A stretch of DNA of 64,000 bases, taken from assembly GCF_042680725.1 (NCBI RefSeq), contig NZ_JBHUEK010000031.1, forward strand, positions 1-64,000, read 5' to 3'. The notes beneath the pieces were generated by a model. It ran no database searches and was not told the origin of the DNA. It saw nothing but the letters and a program-made list of their open reading frames with translations. The stretch comes from Ferdinandcohnia salidurans. GTDB taxonomy: Bacteria > Bacillota > Bacilli > Bacillales > Bacillaceae_L. Position numbers and translations under genes: made by a program. This document shows positions 7,963 through 17,346 of this stretch, one piece after another (within the stretch, counting starts at the first letter, position 1; the number at the start of each line of letters is the position of its first letter).

Positions 7963-9681
7963 GTGACAATTAATAAAAAAGATGTAATCCGTCTACTAGA
8001 GACAATTGCAATTTATATGGAACTTAAAGGGGACAATCCATTTAAAATATCAGCTTTTCGTAAGGCAGCAGCTGCACTGGAAAATGATGATCGAAGTTTA
8101 TCCACAATTGAAGACTTCACAGCACTACCAGGTATAGGAAAAGGAACCGCAGCTGTGATTACAGAGTACATAGAAACGGGCAGTTCAAACGTACTAAATG
8201 AATTAAAAGAAAAAGTGCCGGAAGGACTCATCCCTTTGTTAAACCTGCCAGGCCTTGGCGGTAAAAAAATAGCTAAGCTTTATCAAGAACTGGGCATTGA
8301 AGATATGGAAATGTTAAAACAAGCATGCCTAAACGAAAAAATTCAAAACCTCGCAGGTTTTGGTAAGAAAACAGAAGAAAAAATACTCGCTTCCATCGAG
8401 GAATATGGCAAACGACCAGATCGCTTGCCAATTGCTCTCATGCTAGCGCTCGCTGAAGAAATCGAGGAACAATTAAGCAAGATGGAAGGAATCAAAACAT
8501 TCTCTCGTGCAGGCAGTCTACGCAGAATGAGAGAAACGATAAAGGACCTTGATTTCATTATTGCAACAAATGAACCTGAAAAAGTACGGGAACAGCTATT
8601 AAGTCTTAATGGCATAAATGGTGTTATCGCTAGCGGGGATACAAAGGTTTCCGTTCAAATTTCGTATAGCTATGATATTTCGGTTGATTTCCGTCTTGTG
8701 AAACCACATGAATTTGCAACTACTCTTCATCATTTTACAGGCAGTAAAGACCATAATGTGAGGATGAGACAGTTAGCAAAGGACCGTGGTGAAAAAATAA
8801 GTGAATATGGTGTTGAAAATAGTGAAACAGGTGAATTAAAAACCTTTGAAACGGAAGAAGAATTTTATCAATATTTCGGACTCACCTTTATCCCGCCAGA
8901 GCTAAGAGAAGATGGCTCAGAGGTAGAAGCCTTTCAACAGAAAGTTGAACACATACGACTTGAAGATATTAAAGGAGACCTCCATATGCATACATCATGG
9001 AGTGACGGTGCATATACCATTGAAGAAATGGTTGAAGCCTGTAGGGAAAAAGGTTACCGCTACATGGCTATTACAGACCATTCACAATATCTTCGTGTTG
9101 CAAACGGGCTTACCCCCGATCGTTTACTAGAACAACACAAAGAAATTAAAAGATTAAATGAAAAATATGATGATTTTACGATTTTTACGGGTGTTGAAAT
9201 GGACATCCTCCCTGATGGAAGACTAGATTATGATGATGAAATTATTCGAGATGTAGATGTTGTGATTGCATCCATTCATTCAAGCTTTACACAACCAAGG
9301 GAGAAAATCATGCAACGCTTAAAAACAGCATTAGAAAATCTTCATGTTGATATTATCGCACACCCTACTGGAAGAATACTTGGGCGCAGAAAAGGATATG
9401 ACGTGGACGTGGATATGCTAATTGAGCTAGCCAAAGAAACGAATACAGCCTTGGAATTAAATGCGAATTTGAATAGATTGGACCTTTCTTCAGATTATAT
9501 TAGAAAGGCACAAGATGCAGGTGTAAAACTAGTGATTAACACGGATGCACATAATATAGACATGCTAGAGGATATGGGTTATGGCATTTCTGCGGCAACT
9601 AAAGGTTGGATTAAAAAAGAAAGTGTTATTAACACCTGGGATAAGGATGAACTATTGGCTTATCTAAAAAGAAATTTATAA
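7963..9681 (+). CDS. polX: family X DNA polymerase/3'-5' exonuclease PolX
   Basis: A 572-residue repair polymerase (B. subtilis PolX is about 570). The N-terminal part has helix-hairpin-helix segments (LPGIGKGTAAVI near 50, LPGLGGKKIAKLY near 95) and a Pol-beta nucleotidyltransferase core with AGSLRRMRETIKDLDFIIA near 185-203. The C-terminal PHP domain starts near residue 340 with DLHMHTSWSDG and ends with NTDAHN; it supplies the metal-dependent exonuclease. GTG at 7963 is favoured over the GTG nine bases earlier because TAGGTAGGTG is placed properly for it. Confidence 0.93.
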   Translation: MTINKKDVIRLLETIAIYMELKGDNPFKISAFRKAAAALENDDRSLSTIEDFTALPGIGKGTAAVITEYIETGSSNVLNELKEKVPEGLIPLLNLPGLGGKKIAKLYQELGIEDMEMLKQACLNEKIQNLAGFGKKTEEKILASIEEYGKRPDRLPIALMLALAEEIEEQLSKMEGIKTFSRAGSLRRMRETIKDLDFIIATNEPEKVREQLLSLNGINGVIASGDTKVSVQISYSYDISVDFRLVKPHEFATTLHHFTGSKDHNVRMRQLAKDRGEKISEYGVENSETGELKTFETEEEFYQYFGLTFIPPELREDGSEVEAFQQKVEHIRLEDIKGDLHMHTSWSDGAYTIEEMVEACREKGYRYMAITDHSQYLRVANGLTPDRLLEQHKEIKRLNEKYDDFTIFTGVEMDILPDGRLDYDDEIIRDVDVVIASIHSSFTQPREKIMQRLKTALENLHVDIIAHPTGRILGRRKGYDVDVDMLIELAKETNTALELNANLNRLDLSSDYIRKAQDAGVKLVINTDAHNIDMLEDMGYGISAATKGWIKKESVINTWDKDELLAYLKRNL

Positions 9682-9754
9682 TTCTATTTATACGCCTCCT
9701 ACTCAGGAGATACGTCCATATTAAAGTTGTGGGTAGCAAGAAGGGAGTAACAGC

Positions 9755-12115
9755 ATGCAGCCACGAGTTTTAAAGGTTTTAGAATTTGAGAAAGTAAAGG
9801 AACAGCTAAAACAGCACGTCTCATCTTCATTAGGAAGGGAAAAAATTGAACAAATGATTCCTTCGACGAAAGTAGAGGAGGTTGTTTTTCTACAAGAGCA
9901 AACGGACGAAGCATCGAAGGTATTACGGTTAAAAGGAAATGTTCCTCTTGGGGGATTAACGGATATCCGAGCTGCAGTTAAGCGCGCAAGTATTGGCGGT
10001 GGCTTAAATACAATGGAGCTCTTAGATATTGCAGGTACTATCTATGCTGGTAGGCAAATGAAGAAGTTTGTTGAAGGTATGATTGAGGACGAGATTGAAG
10101 TCCCGATACTCGGTGAATTAGTTGAACGGATTACCCCCTTATTTGAACTAGAGCAAAAAATAAAAAACTGTATCGATGATAATGGAGTGGTTATGGATGG
10201 AGCGAGTGACAAATTGCGTGGAATTCGTACCCAACTTCGTAGCAGTGAAGCAAGAATCAGGGAGAAGTTAGAGCATATTATTCGATCATCTTCGGCTCAA
10301 AAAACACTTTCAGATGCAATCATTACGATTCGTAATGATCGCTATGTAATTCCCGTTAAACAGGAATATCGTGGGACTTACGGTGGAATCGTTCATGACC
10401 AATCCTCTTCGGGTGCAACATTGTTTATTGAACCACAATCAGTGGTCGACCTTAACAATGTATTGCAGGAAGCTAGGGTTAGGGAGAAACTAGAAATTGA
10501 CCGGATTTTACTAGAACTCTCTAATGCAGTAGCAGAGGAAAATGAGTCACTCTATCAAAATGTGGACACGCTTGGGGAACTTGATTTTATGTTCACAAAA
10601 GCGAGCTACAGCAAAAAAGTGAAGGGTTCAAAGCCGAGAATCAATGGGAATGGCTATGTGTTCATTAAAAAAGGTCGTCATCCTCTCATTGACCCACAAG
10701 AAGTAGTGCCAAATGATATTGAGCTTGGAAAAGACTACACTTCTATTGTAATTACGGGTCCAAATACAGGGGGAAAAACAGTCACTTTAAAAACGATCGG
10801 GTTATTAACGATTATGGCTCAATCAGGCCTTCAAATACCGGCACAGGAAGAGTCAGAGATAGCTGTATTTGAATCGGTATATGCTGATATTGGTGATGAG
10901 CAATCGATTGAACAAAGTTTAAGTACGTTTTCTTCTCACATGGTTAACATTGTAGATATATTAAAACAAGTTGACGCAAACAGCTTAGTTCTTTTTGATG
11001 AACTAGGAGCGGGAACTGACCCTCAAGAAGGGGCTGCCCTTGCGATCTCAATCCTTGATGAAGTATATAGTCGGGGTGCAAGAGTTATCGCTACAACCCA
11101 TTACCCAGAGCTAAAAGCGTATGGGTACAACCGAGAAGGAGTAATTAATGCAAGTGTTGAATTTGATATTGAAACCTTAAGTCCAACATATAAGCTTTTA
11201 ATCGGAGTTCCTGGTCGGAGTAATGCATTTGAAATTTCAAAACGACTAGGGTTATCAGATAGCATTATTCACACTGCCAAAAATCATATTAGTTCTGAAA
11301 CGAATACGGTCGAAAATATGATCGCCTCCTTGGAAAAAAGTAAAAAGGATGCAGAGCAAGAGCTCGAGGAAGCAGAAGATATCCGAAAGCAGGCAGAGAT
11401 ACTTCATAAGCAGCTTCAAGAGCAAATCATTGATTTTAATGAACAACGTGACAGATTATATGAAAAGGCAGAACAAATAGCAGCTGAAACAATCAAACAT
11501 GCAACTAGCGAAGCTGAAGAAGTCATTCGAGATTTACGTAAAATGAAGCTTGAGCAACAATCGCTTGTTAAGGAACATCAATTGATTGATGCGAAAAAGC
11601 GTTTGGAAAATGCGGTACCGCAAACTTCGAACAAGACGAATAAACAATCTGTTGCAACCAAAGCTAAAAGAAGGCTCGTACCTGGTGATGAAGTAAAGGT
11701 AATTAGCTTAAACCAAAAGGGCCATTTAATCGATAAGGCAGGAAATAGCGAATGGCAGGTTCAAATTGGGATTTTAAAAATGAAGGTGAAGGAAAAAGAC
11801 CTCGAGTTTGTTAGCAGTCCGAAACCAGTTGAGACTAAGCCACTAGCAACAGTAAGGGGTAGAGATTATCACGTAAGTCTAGAATTAGACTTACGAGGTG
11901 AACGATACGAGAACGCTTTGTTACGAGTGGAAAAATACATCGATGATGCTTTACTTGCAGGTTATCCACGTGTATCTATTATCCATGGAAAAGGGACAGG
12001 TGCTTTGCGCCAAGGTGTTCAAGAATACCTGAAAAATCACCGCTCCGTAAAATCTACAAGATTTGGGGAAGCTGGAGAAGGTGGAACAGGCGTCACAGTA
12101 GTAGAATTAAAATAA
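9755..12115 (+). CDS. mutS2: MutS2 (recombination/ribosome-rescue ATPase)
   Basis: A 786-residue MutS2, full length. The MutS core and lever region occupy about 1-300. The ATPase has Walker A GPNTGGKT near 334 and Walker B-type LFDELGAGTDP near 410. A long coiled coil spans about 510-620, and a C-terminal Smr endonuclease domain begins LDLRGERYENAL near 710 and includes IIHGKGTGALR. MutS2 lacks the mismatch-recognition domain; it has been linked to suppression of recombination and, in B. subtilis, to rescue of collided ribosomes. The gene starts after GAAGGGAG. Confidence 0.95.
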   Translation: MQPRVLKVLEFEKVKEQLKQHVSSSLGREKIEQMIPSTKVEEVVFLQEQTDEASKVLRLKGNVPLGGLTDIRAAVKRASIGGGLNTMELLDIAGTIYAGRQMKKFVEGMIEDEIEVPILGELVERITPLFELEQKIKNCIDDNGVVMDGASDKLRGIRTQLRSSEARIREKLEHIIRSSSAQKTLSDAIITIRNDRYVIPVKQEYRGTYGGIVHDQSSSGATLFIEPQSVVDLNNVLQEARVREKLEIDRILLELSNAVAEENESLYQNVDTLGELDFMFTKASYSKKVKGSKPRINGNGYVFIKKGRHPLIDPQEVVPNDIELGKDYTSIVITGPNTGGKTVTLKTIGLLTIMAQSGLQIPAQEESEIAVFESVYADIGDEQSIEQSLSTFSSHMVNIVDILKQVDANSLVLFDELGAGTDPQEGAALAISILDEVYSRGARVIATTHYPELKAYGYNREGVINASVEFDIETLSPTYKLLIGVPGRSNAFEISKRLGLSDSIIHTAKNHISSETNTVENMIASLEKSKKDAEQELEEAEDIRKQAEILHKQLQEQIIDFNEQRDRLYEKAEQIAAETIKHATSEAEEVIRDLRKMKLEQQSLVKEHQLIDAKKRLENAVPQTSNKTNKQSVATKAKRRLVPGDEVKVISLNQKGHLIDKAGNSEWQVQIGILKMKVKEKDLEFVSSPKPVETKPLATVRGRDYHVSLELDLRGERYENALLRVEKYIDDALLAGYPRVSIIHGKGTGALRQGVQEYLKNHRSVKSTRFGEAGEGGTGVTVVELK

Positions 12116-12151
12116 TTAGCATAGAAATGTAATCTCTAATAGGGAGAGAAG

Positions 12152-12574
12152 ATGATGGATCAATTTTGGGATAATGAATTTGTGTTAACGGCTGCTAATT
12201 ACAGTGTTGTTATACTGTGTTTAGTTCTGTTTATGGCCATATTTGAATTGGTCACCAAATACAAAAATTGGGAAGAAATCCAAAAAGGAAACCTCTCAGT
12301 CGCAATGGCAACAGGAGGAAAAATTTTCGGGATCGCAAATATATTCCGCTTTTCCATCCAAAACCATGATTCATTATTTGTCATGATTGGCTGGGGAGTA
12401 TTTGGGTTCTTCCTGCTTCTAATTGGCTATTTTATTTTTGAATTCTTAACCCCGAAATTCGACATTGATGTTGAGATACAACAAGATAATCGCGCTGTAG
12501 GACTTATTTCCATGATTATATCGGCGGGACTCTCTTATGTAATCGGCGCAGGGATAGGAAATGGTGGTTTTTAA
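12152..12574 (+). CDS. yshE: DUF350 membrane protein (YshE)
   Basis: A 140-residue integral membrane protein with four hydrophobic helices. The VAMATGGKIFGIANIFRF segment and the GLSYVIGAGIGNGG C-terminus are typical of DUF350. Function unknown. It follows mutS2 as in B. subtilis and has a GGGAGAGAAG site before an ATGATG start. Confidence 0.85.
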   Translation: MMDQFWDNEFVLTAANYSVVILCLVLFMAIFELVTKYKNWEEIQKGNLSVAMATGGKIFGIANIFRFSIQNHDSLFVMIGWGVFGFFLLLIGYFIFEFLTPKFDIDVEIQQDNRAVGLISMIISAGLSYVIGAGIGNGGF

Positions 12575-12575
12575 A

Positions 12576-12653
12576 ATGGAAAAGCTAGCTAAGATTTTGT
12601 TAGTTGTAAGTGGAGTATTTGTTATTATTGGGATCCTTTATTTAGTGTTATAA
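12576..12653 (+). CDS. 25-residue hydrophobic micropeptide
   Basis: The ORF starts one base after the yshE stop, with GGTGG eight to nine bases upstream inside the yshE end. The product has two charged residues at the start (MEKLAK) and is then fully hydrophobic (VVSGVFVIIGILYLVL), so it would be a single membrane helix. It ends just before the shared terminator, so it would be translated from the yshE message. I do not recognise it. Support is the ribosome binding site, tight coupling and clean membrane character; conservation was not checked. Confidence 0.45.
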   Translation: MEKLAKILLVVSGVFVIIGILYLVL

Positions 12654-12659
12654 AGTAAT

Positions 12660-12695
12660 GGGCTGATTGGGAATTAACCAACAGCCCTATTTTTA
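12660..12695 (+). terminator. terminator of the mutS2-yshE unit
   Basis: GGGCTG and CAGCCC arms with an inner GG/CC pairing are followed by TATTTTTA. Confidence 0.7.
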
Positions 12696-12768
12696 TGAAT
12701 CGATTGGTTCATTCAATCTATTTTTGTCGTAAAACGACATAAACTTCAGCAACAATTCATGAATCTAA

Positions 12769-12797
12769 TTGTCACCGAATATTCTATATAATATAAT
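12769..12797 (+). promoter_or_regulatory. SigA-type promoter of lcfA
   Basis: TTGTCA, a 17-base spacer and TATAAT lie 85 bases before the lcfA start. Confidence 0.75.
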
Positions 12798-12881
12798 GAG
12801 TATAAATGGTTTGAAAATTCAAACTGGGTTTTGGATACGGCTTCGTATTCTCTAAATAAATATTTAAAGGGAGGTTATTTG

Positions 12882-14570
12882 ATGGAGTTTGAAAGGCCGT
12901 GGTTAGCAAATTATCCTGAGGAAATTCCGCATCGACTCGAGTATGAAAACATTCCAATTCAAGCGTATTTGAAAAGAACTGCAAGTGAATTTCCTCAAAA
13001 AGTAGCTGTTCATTTTCAAGGAAAAGAATTAACTTTTTTACAAGTGTATGAGGAATCTTTAAAACTTGCAAACTATTTAGTGTCTCAAGGCATCAAAAAA
13101 GGTGACCGAATTGCCATTATGTTGCCGAACTGCCCACAGGGTGTAATTGCTTATTATGGTGTCTTGTTTTCTGGTGCAATCGTTGTCCAAACAAATCCAT
13201 TGTACACAGAAAGAGAACTTGAATATCATTTAAAGGATTCAGGTTCAATAGCAATCATTACATTAGATATTTTATTTCCACGAGTCTCAAAAGTGAAAGC
13301 GCTAACAGAACTTGAACATGTTATTGTGACCGAAATTAAAGACTATCTCCCATTCCCGAAAAATATGATTTATCCTTTTATTCAAAAGAAACAGTATGGT
13401 ATTGTAGTCAAAGTGGAACATGAAGGAACAAATCATTTACTAAGGGAAATTATAAAAACATCTGATGCAAAAGAAATCGATATCGACATTGACCCAGTAG
13501 AAGACCTTGCTTTGTTACAATATACAGGAGGAACAACAGGTTTTCCAAAAGGAGTAATGTTAACACATCGGAATTTAGTTGCGAATACGATAATGTGTTC
13601 TAAATGGATGTATAAATGTAACAAAGGAGAAGAATCCATCTTAGCCATTCTGCCATTTTTTCATGTGTATGGAATGACAACTGTATTAAACCTATCTATT
13701 ATGATGGCTGCAAAAATGATCCTTATGCCGAAATTCAATGCAGGAGACACGCTAAAAACGATTCATAAACAGAAGCCAACTCTTTTTCCTGGAGCACCAA
13801 CGATGTACATCGGTCTGTTGAATCATCCAGATCTAATGAAATATGATTTATCTTCGATTGAGTCTTGTATTAGCGGTTCTGCCGCTTTGCCACTTGAAGT
13901 TCAAGAACAATTTGAAAAAGTGACGGGTGGAAAGCTTGTAGAAGGATATGGTTTATCGGAAGCTTCCCCTGTAACACATGCGAATTTAATTTGGGGACAT
14001 CGCGTGAATGGAAGCATTGGATTACCATGGCCGGATACCGAAGCTGCGGTGCTATCAATGGAAACAGGTGAACCTGCTGATATAGGAGAAATTGGAGAGA
14101 TAGTTGTAAAAGGTCCTCAGGTTATGAAAGGATATTGGAATAAGCCTGAAGAAACTGAAAATACATTTCGTGATGGTTGGTTATTAACAGGTGACTTAGG
14201 CTACATGGATGAAGATGGATTTTTCTATGTGGTAGACCGTAAAAAAGATATGATTATTGCTGGCGGATTTAATGTTTATCCGAGAGAAATTGAGGAAGTA
14301 CTGTTTGAACATGAAAAAGTACAAGAGGCTGTCGTCGCAGGTATCCCAGATCCGTATCGTGGGGAAACAGTAAAGGCATACGTCGTATTAAAAGAAGGCC
14401 AACAACTCACAGAGGAAGAGCTTGATCAGCATTGTCGAAAACATTTAGCAGCATATAAAGTTCCAAGAGTATATGAATTTAGAAAAGAATTACCGAAGAC
14501 TATTGTAGGCAAGGTTCTGCGCCGGGTATTAGTTGAAGAGGAAAAGGAAAAACTAACAAAAATTAATTAA
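12882..14570 (+). CDS. lcfA: long-chain fatty-acid-CoA ligase
   Basis: Activates fatty acids to acyl-CoA with ATP for beta-oxidation. A 562-residue ANL-superfamily enzyme. The AMP-binding P-loop YTGGTTGFPKGVMLTHRN lies near 212-229; GYGLSEASPVTH and the hinge/C-terminal-domain signature VDRKKDMIIAGGFNVYPREI near 450 follow, with the catalytic lysine region PKTIVGKVLRR at the end. ATG at 12882 has AAGGGAGG before it; the frame upstream is non-coding. It lies directly before fadR, as in B. subtilis, where the FadR regulon includes lcfA. Confidence 0.95.
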   Translation: MEFERPWLANYPEEIPHRLEYENIPIQAYLKRTASEFPQKVAVHFQGKELTFLQVYEESLKLANYLVSQGIKKGDRIAIMLPNCPQGVIAYYGVLFSGAIVVQTNPLYTERELEYHLKDSGSIAIITLDILFPRVSKVKALTELEHVIVTEIKDYLPFPKNMIYPFIQKKQYGIVVKVEHEGTNHLLREIIKTSDAKEIDIDIDPVEDLALLQYTGGTTGFPKGVMLTHRNLVANTIMCSKWMYKCNKGEESILAILPFFHVYGMTTVLNLSIMMAAKMILMPKFNAGDTLKTIHKQKPTLFPGAPTMYIGLLNHPDLMKYDLSSIESCISGSAALPLEVQEQFEKVTGGKLVEGYGLSEASPVTHANLIWGHRVNGSIGLPWPDTEAAVLSMETGEPADIGEIGEIVVKGPQVMKGYWNKPEETENTFRDGWLLTGDLGYMDEDGFFYVVDRKKDMIIAGGFNVYPREIEEVLFEHEKVQEAVVAGIPDPYRGETVKAYVVLKEGQQLTEEELDQHCRKHLAAYKVPRVYEFRKELPKTIVGKVLRRVLVEEEKEKLTKIN

Positions 14571-14622
14571 GAAAAGTAGGATCAATCAGCTCTAAATACA
14601 TCATTCGTGTAAACATCAGTGA

Positions 14623-14656
14623 GGAGCCATGATATGAGCCTGTGGCTCTTTTTCTT
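14623..14656 (+). terminator. terminator of lcfA
   Basis: GAGCCA and TGGCTC arms are followed by TTTTTCTTT. Confidence 0.7.
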
Positions 14657-14694
14657 TACTTTAAAAGTGCAAATGTGAAATTGAGAAGATAATC

Positions 14695-14723
14695 TTGACA
14701 GTATCTTGATTAGGTTTTATTAT
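14695..14723 (+). promoter_or_regulatory. SigA promoter of fadR
   Basis: TTGACA, 17 bases, TATTAT. The expected transcription start falls at about 14730, immediately before or at the FadR operator. Confidence 0.85.
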
Positions 14724-14730
14724 AGAAATA

Positions 14731-14748
14731 TGAATGACTATTCATTCA
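14731..14748 (+). promoter_or_regulatory. FadR operator
   Basis: TGAATGACTATTCATTCA fits the B. subtilis FadR consensus TGAATGAnTAnTCATTCA at every defined position. It lies at the transcription start of fadR, so FadR should repress its own operon until long-chain acyl-CoA is present. Confidence 0.9.
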
Positions 14749-14772
14749 TTTTTTCTGAAAGGACGTAAGAAC

Positions 14773-15363
14773 TTGAAAAATACAAAACCAAAATATAAGC
14801 AAATCATAGACGCGGCGGTAGTGGTTATCGCGGAGAATGGGTATCATCAATCTCAAGTCTCGAGAATTGCGAAGCAAGCAGGCGTGGCAGACGGTACAAT
14901 ATATTTATATTTTAAAAACAAAGAAGATATTCTCGTATCTTTATTCCACGAAAAAATGGGCGAATTTATTGAAAAAATTGAAGCTGAAATAGCAGGAAAA
15001 TCGAGTGCTGCAGAGAAGTTATTAACATTGGTTGAAAAACATTTCGAACTTTTAGCAGCCGATCATCATCTTGCAACCGTAACTCAGCTTGAATTAAGAC
15101 AATCAAATAAGGAATTACGTCACCGGATTAATGAAGTACTTAAAGGGTATTTAGGAACCATCGATTCCATCATTCAATTTGGGAAAGAAAATGGTGAGTT
15201 TAATCCAAACCTGGATGTCCGTTTAGCAAGACAGATGATATTCGGCTCGATTGATGAAACTGCAACCACTTGGGTTATGAACGAACAGAAATATGATTTG
15301 CCATCCTTGGCAAAAGAAGTCCATGCACTATTAGTAAATGGTTGTGGATTAACACACCTCTAG
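14773..15363 (+). CDS. fadR: TetR-family fatty-acid degradation regulator FadR (YsiA)
   Basis: A 196-residue repressor of beta-oxidation genes, released by long-chain acyl-CoA. The N-terminal helix-turn-helix (QIIDAAVVVIAENGYHQSQV, then AGVADGTIYLYFKNKEDIL) is nearly the same as in B. subtilis FadR; the C-terminal ligand domain contains TQLELRQSN and RLARQMIFGSIDE. The TTG at 14773 is chosen because it gives the family N-terminus and has AAAGGACG upstream; an earlier in-frame start would lie within the operator. It heads the set fadR, fadB, etfB, etfA. Confidence 0.94.
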   Translation: MKNTKPKYKQIIDAAVVVIAENGYHQSQVSRIAKQAGVADGTIYLYFKNKEDILVSLFHEKMGEFIEKIEAEIAGKSSAAEKLLTLVEKHFELLAADHHLATVTQLELRQSNKELRHRINEVLKGYLGTIDSIIQFGKENGEFNPNLDVRLARQMIFGSIDETATTWVMNEQKYDLPSLAKEVHALLVNGCGLTHL

Positions 15364-15371
15364 TTATTTTT

Positions 15372-15620
15372 AACTTTATTCAGCTAGTTTCTCATAACTT
15401 TTTAAGTGATAGCATAGTGTGAAAAGGGTAAACAATCTGCTTGAGGATTCAAACCTTGGCTGAATAAAGTTAAAGCCTCCGGCGGATGCCACGATTTTTC
15501 AGAGGTAGTTTTTCGAGCAATAAGTTCAAAGACTAAGAACGCCACATCCTGTGGCAACGTCTTTATGACCCACTTCCTGTGGGCCTAAAAATCGGGCGCA
15601 AATACGACAAGGCGCATTTG
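15372..15620 (+). repeat. structured intergenic repeat, copy A (long form)
   Basis: First of five related copies in this window. An outer hairpin is closed by AACTTTATTCAG and CTGAATAAAGTT with a variable interior; then come GCCTCCGGCGGATGCCAC, a GATTTTT...AAAAATC stem, and a final CAAATACG/GCGCATTTG hairpin. This long form carries an insert in the central loop with two further hairpins (GCCAC/GTGGC and CCCAC/GTGGG). It fills the gap between fadR and fadB and ends about 25 bases before the fadB ribosome binding site. Confidence 0.85.
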
Positions 15621-15664
15621 ATTGAGGTGTGTTACATACATATACTTAATTAGGAGGGATGCAG

Positions 15665-16438
15665 ATGGAGTTTTTTAAAGTGAAGTTAGCCGATTACATT
15701 GCCACTATTAGCATTAATCGACCTCCAGCGAACGCATTATCAACCGCTGTTTTGAAAGAGCTTACAAGTTTGCTAGATGACATTGAGAAGGATGACAATG
15801 TAAGAGTTCTAGTAATCCATGGCGAAGGTCGCTTTTTCTCTGCAGGGGCGGATATAAAAGAGTTTACAACCATAAACTCTGGCGAAGAATTTTCAAATCT
15901 TGCAAGACAAGGTCAATCTCTATTCGAAAGAATGGAACGATTCCCCAAACCTATTATTGCTAGTATTCACGGAGCTGCCTTAGGTGGCGGTCTTGAACTG
16001 GCAATGGCTTGCCATTTCCGCCTTGTTAGCAATAAGGCAAAACTTGGATTACCTGAGCTACAGCTTGGACTTATCCCTGGTTTTGCTGGGACAGCACGCT
16101 TGCCTCGCTATGTTGGTGTTGCTAAAGCTGCTCAAATGCTTTGGACAAGTGACCCAATTAGCGGTGATGAGGCTGTACAGTACGGATTAGCAAATCAAGC
16201 TTTCCCAGAAGAAAATCTTCACGAAGAAACAATGGCAATTGCTAGGAAGATCGCTCAAAAAAGCCCTGTTTCTATAAAAGCGACCATTGAATTATTAAAT
16301 TCAATGAAGAATGAACAATATGAAGAAACTGTCAAAAGAGAAGCCGTATTATTTGGAGAAATGTTCATTTCAGAGGATGGACAAGAAGGAATAACGGCCT
16401 TCATCGAAAAACGTCCGCCGACATTTAAAGGCAAATAA
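15665..16438 (+). CDS. fadB: enoyl-CoA hydratase (beta-oxidation)
   Basis: Hydrates 2-enoyl-CoA to 3-hydroxyacyl-CoA. A 257-residue crotonase-fold protein. The oxyanion-hole segments FFSAGADIKEF near 58-68 and IHGAALGGGLELAMACHFRL near 100-119 are clear, and the catalytic glutamate region LPELQLGLIPGFAGT follows. ATG at 15665 is preferred over the ATG six bases earlier, which touches the TAGGAGG site. It is followed by etfB and etfA as in B. subtilis, so electrons from acyl-CoA dehydrogenation have their acceptor encoded beside it. Confidence 0.93.
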   Translation: MEFFKVKLADYIATISINRPPANALSTAVLKELTSLLDDIEKDDNVRVLVIHGEGRFFSAGADIKEFTTINSGEEFSNLARQGQSLFERMERFPKPIIASIHGAALGGGLELAMACHFRLVSNKAKLGLPELQLGLIPGFAGTARLPRYVGVAKAAQMLWTSDPISGDEAVQYGLANQAFPEENLHEETMAIARKIAQKSPVSIKATIELLNSMKNEQYEETVKREAVLFGEMFISEDGQEGITAFIEKRPPTFKGK

Positions 16439-16502
16439 TACTAGATTTGAAGAAAATCAGTAGATTACAAGAAATTGCACAATACCTTTAGGAGGGAAAC
16501 TC

Positions 16503-17279
16503 ATGAACATCTTTGTTATTTTGAAAAGAACATTTGATACTGAAGAAAAAATCGTAGTAAGCAATGGACAAATCAGTGAAGATGGAGCTGAATTTATTAT
16601 TAACCCTTATGATGAATATGCGGTTGAAGAAGCAATCCAACTTCGTGATGCGCATGGTGGCGAAGTAACTGTTGTCACAGTTGCAACAACTGACGAAGCT
16701 GATAAAGAATTACGAACAGCTTTAGCAATGGGTGCTGATAAAGCCGTTTTGATTAATACAGAAGATGATCTAGAAGAAGGCGACCAGTTCACAACTGCAA
16801 AAATTTTAGCTGAATACCTAAAAGATAAAGATGCCGATATTATTTTAGGTGGAAACGTAGCAATTGACGGTGGTTCAGGTCAAGTTGGTCCACGTGTAGC
16901 GGAAATTCTAGATATTCCTTATGTAACGACAATTACAAAACTTGATATCGATGGTTCAACAGTAACAGTAGTAAGAGACGTTGAAGGTGACTCTGAAGTT
17001 ATCGAAACGACTTTACCATTACTTGTTACATGTCAACAGGGATTGAATGAACCACGCTATCCATCTTTACCTGGAATTATGAAAGCGAAGAAGAAGCCGC
17101 TTGATGAGCTTGAGTTAGATGATCTAGATTTGGATGAAGATGATGTAGAAGCAAAAACAAAAACAATTGAAATTTATCTTCCACCTAAAAAAGAAGCTGG
17201 CCGTGTACTTGAAGGCGATTTAGAAGATCAGGTAAAAGAGTTAGTTTCACTCCTTCATAACGAAGCTAAGGTGGTATAA
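16503..17279 (+). CDS. etfB: electron transfer flavoprotein beta subunit
   Basis: The AMP-binding beta chain of ETF, 258 residues. Conserved parts include ALAMGADKAVLI near 78-89 and ILGGNVAIDGGSGQVGPRVAE near 120; the C-terminal stretch PSLPGIMKAKKKPLDELELDD is the ETF-beta recognition-loop region. ETF takes electrons from acyl-CoA dehydrogenases and passes them to the membrane. The start has TAGGAGGGAA. Confidence 0.95.
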   Translation: MNIFVILKRTFDTEEKIVVSNGQISEDGAEFIINPYDEYAVEEAIQLRDAHGGEVTVVTVATTDEADKELRTALAMGADKAVLINTEDDLEEGDQFTTAKILAEYLKDKDADIILGGNVAIDGGSGQVGPRVAEILDIPYVTTITKLDIDGSTVTVVRDVEGDSEVIETTLPLLVTCQQGLNEPRYPSLPGIMKAKKKPLDELELDDLDLDEDDVEAKTKTIEIYLPPKKEAGRVLEGDLEDQVKELVSLLHNEAKVV

Positions 17280-17346
17280 GTTTTCGGGCAATCTTTGTAT
17301 GCGATTTCAAAAATTTTACTAAGGCTAATCTAGGGGGTTACGCATA

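Noticed and set aside
12696..12715. FadR operator before lcfA
   Set aside because: TGAAT and TTCATTCA are present but the half-sites are two bases too far apart and it overlaps the end of the preceding terminator, well upstream of the promoter.
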